A program made the position numbers and the translations under genes. From Lachnospiraceae bacterium (GTDB lineage Bacteria > Bacillota > Clostridia > Lachnospirales > Lachnospiraceae): a stretch of DNA of 64,000 nucleotides. Within the stretch, counting starts at the first letter, position 1; every line of letters begins with the position of its first letter. The notes under the pieces are model-generated. The model did no database searches and was not told the origin of the DNA. It was given only the letters and a program-made list of their open reading frames with translations. The DNA is taken from assembly GCA_015058015.1 (NCBI GenBank), contig SVDM01000002.1, positions 93,827-157,826 of the forward strand. Direction: 5' to 3'. Below, piece after piece: positions 62,879 through 64,000 of the stretch.

Positions 62879-63517
62879 CTACTCGTCTGCCTTTATATTC
62901 TTACTCTCGTAATAGTCTTCAAACAGCTTATTTGCCGCGTCCTGAGTTTGCTGGCACAATGAGGGAAGACCGCCAAGTTTATTTGCTGCCTGTCCGATAC
63001 CCTTATTCATCGCAGCCTGCATCTTCTTCATTTTTTCTACATCATCGCCTGCAAGGGCACTGGCGAAATCAAACAACCTCTGTGATGTCTGCTTAACTCC
63101 CCAATATCCGTCTTCAGAGATATCTTCGGCAGCTTTTCTTCTGGCTTCTTCTGTGACGGTACCGCTGATCATGCTTATACCACTATTGGCCTGCTTATAC
63201 TTTCCCGCCTGACCGGAAAGCATTTTCTCCACCATTCTTACAAGGGCCTGTTGCTGATCCTCCTGGGCTTGTTTCATCTGCTGTACGATAGCCGCCCTCT
63301 CTTCCGGGGATTTCTTATTAATACTGTAGGTTGCTTTGTTTACAGGCTGTTCTGATGATTTTTCAAATACTGCACCTTCGACGCTTTTATCATTTACATC
63401 CTTTTTAGCATCTGTTTTTACCGGATCAGCCGTCTTTTTATTCGCTGATTCCTTTGTATTAACCGGATTATATATATTAACCGCAGAAGCTGTAATTGTG
63501 TCTATTCCTATACTCAT
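62879..63517 (-). CDS. hypothetical protein found near flagellar genes, 212 aa
   Basis: A soluble protein with a disordered N-terminal third (Lys-, Asp-, Ser-rich) and a helical C-terminal part. The segment Asp-Ile-Ser-Glu-Asp-Gly-Tyr-Trp-Gly-Val-Lys-Gln-Thr-Ser-Gln-Arg (about 143-158), then Phe-Ala-Ser-Ala-Leu-Ala-Gly-Asp-Asp, and the ending with Asp-Ala-Ala-Asn-Lys-Leu-Phe-Glu-Asp-Tyr-Tyr are features I recall from uncharacterised proteins in flagellar regions of motile Clostridia. There is no signal peptide, yet the Ser/Ile start resembles flagellar export substrates. Function unknown. The gene is followed at one nt by the LytTR regulator. GGAGGTGCAG ribosome site. Confidence 0.75.
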   Translation of the reverse strand: MSIGIDTITASAVNIYNPVNTKESANKKTADPVKTDAKKDVNDKSVEGAVFEKSSEQPVNKATYSINKKSPEERAAIVQQMKQAQEDQQQALVRMVEKMLSGQAGKYKQANSGISMISGTVTEEARRKAAEDISEDGYWGVKQTSQRLFDFASALAGDDVEKMKKMQAAMNKGIGQAANKLGGLPSLCQQTQDAANKLFEDYYESKNIKADE

Positions 63518-63545
63518 ATGACTGCACCTCCATTATAACAAACTT

Positions 63546-64000
63546 TTAAATATCATACATCTTAGAGACTAAATCCCCTGCGCTTAAACTGTAGGAACCA
63601 TCTGAAGCGTATCCGGATGCAGCTCCATTTCCAGTGTTAGAATAATAATTCAACAATCTTGCATCAGATTCTATCGCTGATGCATACTTCTCGAAAGTAT
63701 CCTTAACACCCCCCATATCCGCTTTTTTCAAGCTATCCTTATGTAATGACAGTTTTCCGTCAGCGCCGACTGTTATTCCAGCTTTCGAAAGTTGTCCCGA
63801 ATATTTAGCAGTTTTTTGAATCATGGATGAAAGATTCGCGCTCACTCCAGATATTCCTGTATTTCTTGCGGTTGCGAGAGTAGCATTATAGTATTTAATG
63901 AAATTTTCTGCTTCGGAAATAATGCCATCAATATCATATGATTTATTCCCGTCATTATCTGTGGTAGCTGTAAATAACGCCTTGCTTTTCAAGTTTGCAA
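63546..64000 (-). CDS. probable flagellar protein (FliD-like C-terminus), 5' end outside window
   Basis: The visible ~150 C-terminal residues come from a longer protein: the frame is open to the window edge, so an apparent TTG start near 63992 should not be trusted. The piece has Ile-Ser-Glu-Ala-Glu-Asn-Phe-Ile-Lys-Tyr-Tyr-Asn-Ala (like the Val-x-x-Phe-Val-x-x-Tyr-Asn segment of FliD), Gly-Ile-Thr-Val-Gly-Ala-Asp-Gly-Lys-Leu-Ser-Leu, and a Ser/Gly-rich C-terminus. These resemble hook-associated/cap proteins or related flagellar secreted proteins. It lies 28 nt upstream of the 212-aa gene in the same orientation. Assignment to a flagellar role is likely, to FliD itself uncertain. Confidence 0.6.
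   Translation of the reverse strand, partial: ANLKSKALFTATTDNDGNKSYDIDGIISEAENFIKYYNATLATARNTGISGVSANLSSMIQKTAKYSGQLSKAGITVGADGKLSLHKDSLKKADMGGVKDTFEKYASAIESDARLLNYYSNTGNGAASGYASDGSYSLSAGDLVSKMYDI

Noticed and set aside
1-64000. CRISPR array, IS element or prophage
   Set aside because: No regularly spaced repeats, transposase, integrase or phage structural gene was found in the window.

Overview
The window looks like a chromosomal segment of a motile, anaerobic, moderately AT-rich Firmicute, most likely a member of the Lachnospiraceae. This is inferred from gene content: ferredoxin-type proteins, NHLM-type export ABC proteins, a DUF6442/XRE pair, AzlCD, BMP-type nucleoside transport, xPxTG surface protein, YbiT-like ABC-F protein and flagellum-associated genes. 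Shine-Dalgarno sequences are strong and several starts appear to be TTG. No database search was possible; species is not determined.

Layout. 1-1033: 3'-truncated SLC13-type transporter (minus). 1270-2989: greA and an F420-glutamate-ligase homologue (minus), divergent from carB (3356-6577, plus). carB has a ~200-nt leader with a 35-codon ORF whose stop codon sits at the base of an intrinsic terminator. 6633-8270: small unknown protein and carboxynorspermidine decarboxylase. 8434-11750: unknown membrane protein, then hisC and a second aminotransferase. 11921-15036: SmtB-like ArsR regulator, L,D-transpeptidase, AlaX-type editing enzyme and an unknown gene with a SigD-like promoter. 15106-18131: copper module (CsoR, CopA with a fused CopZ-like tail, two CsoR boxes). 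18151-19618: oxidoreductase, small membrane protein, HD hydrolase.

19653-30338 is the most unusual part. It is a closely spaced minus-strand series: cstA, a radical SAM/SPASM enzyme, NHLM secretion protein, C39-peptidase ABC exporter, second NHLM ABC exporter, and a 953-aa amino-acid-permease/hybrid histidine kinase fusion. It resembles a RiPP maturation and export locus without a visible precursor gene, ending in a transporter-type sensor.

30503-43384 holds a GH3-family enzyme, a membrane-anchored M20 peptidase, a sortase-type beta-helix surface protein, an MFS carrier, a DUF6442/XRE module followed by a phosphatase lipoprotein, a methyltransferase, an EFR1-type ferredoxin protein and AzlCD. 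43385-44336 is a 950-bp stretch with tRNA-Leu(AAG), a chain of strong hairpins, a 13-bp inverted repeat and a possible 35-aa basic peptide. 44337-52229: DUF362 ferredoxin protein, 5'-nucleotidase lipoprotein and livKHMGF. 52302-58660: tRNA-Leu(CAA), lysA and a BMP-type nucleoside ABC transporter with three consecutive hairpins between its lipoprotein and ATPase genes. 58890-60527: ABC-F protein. 60570-60671: tRNA 3'-half-like remnant with repeats. 60694-64000: GHKL kinase and LytTR regulator packed against two genes that look flagellum-associated.
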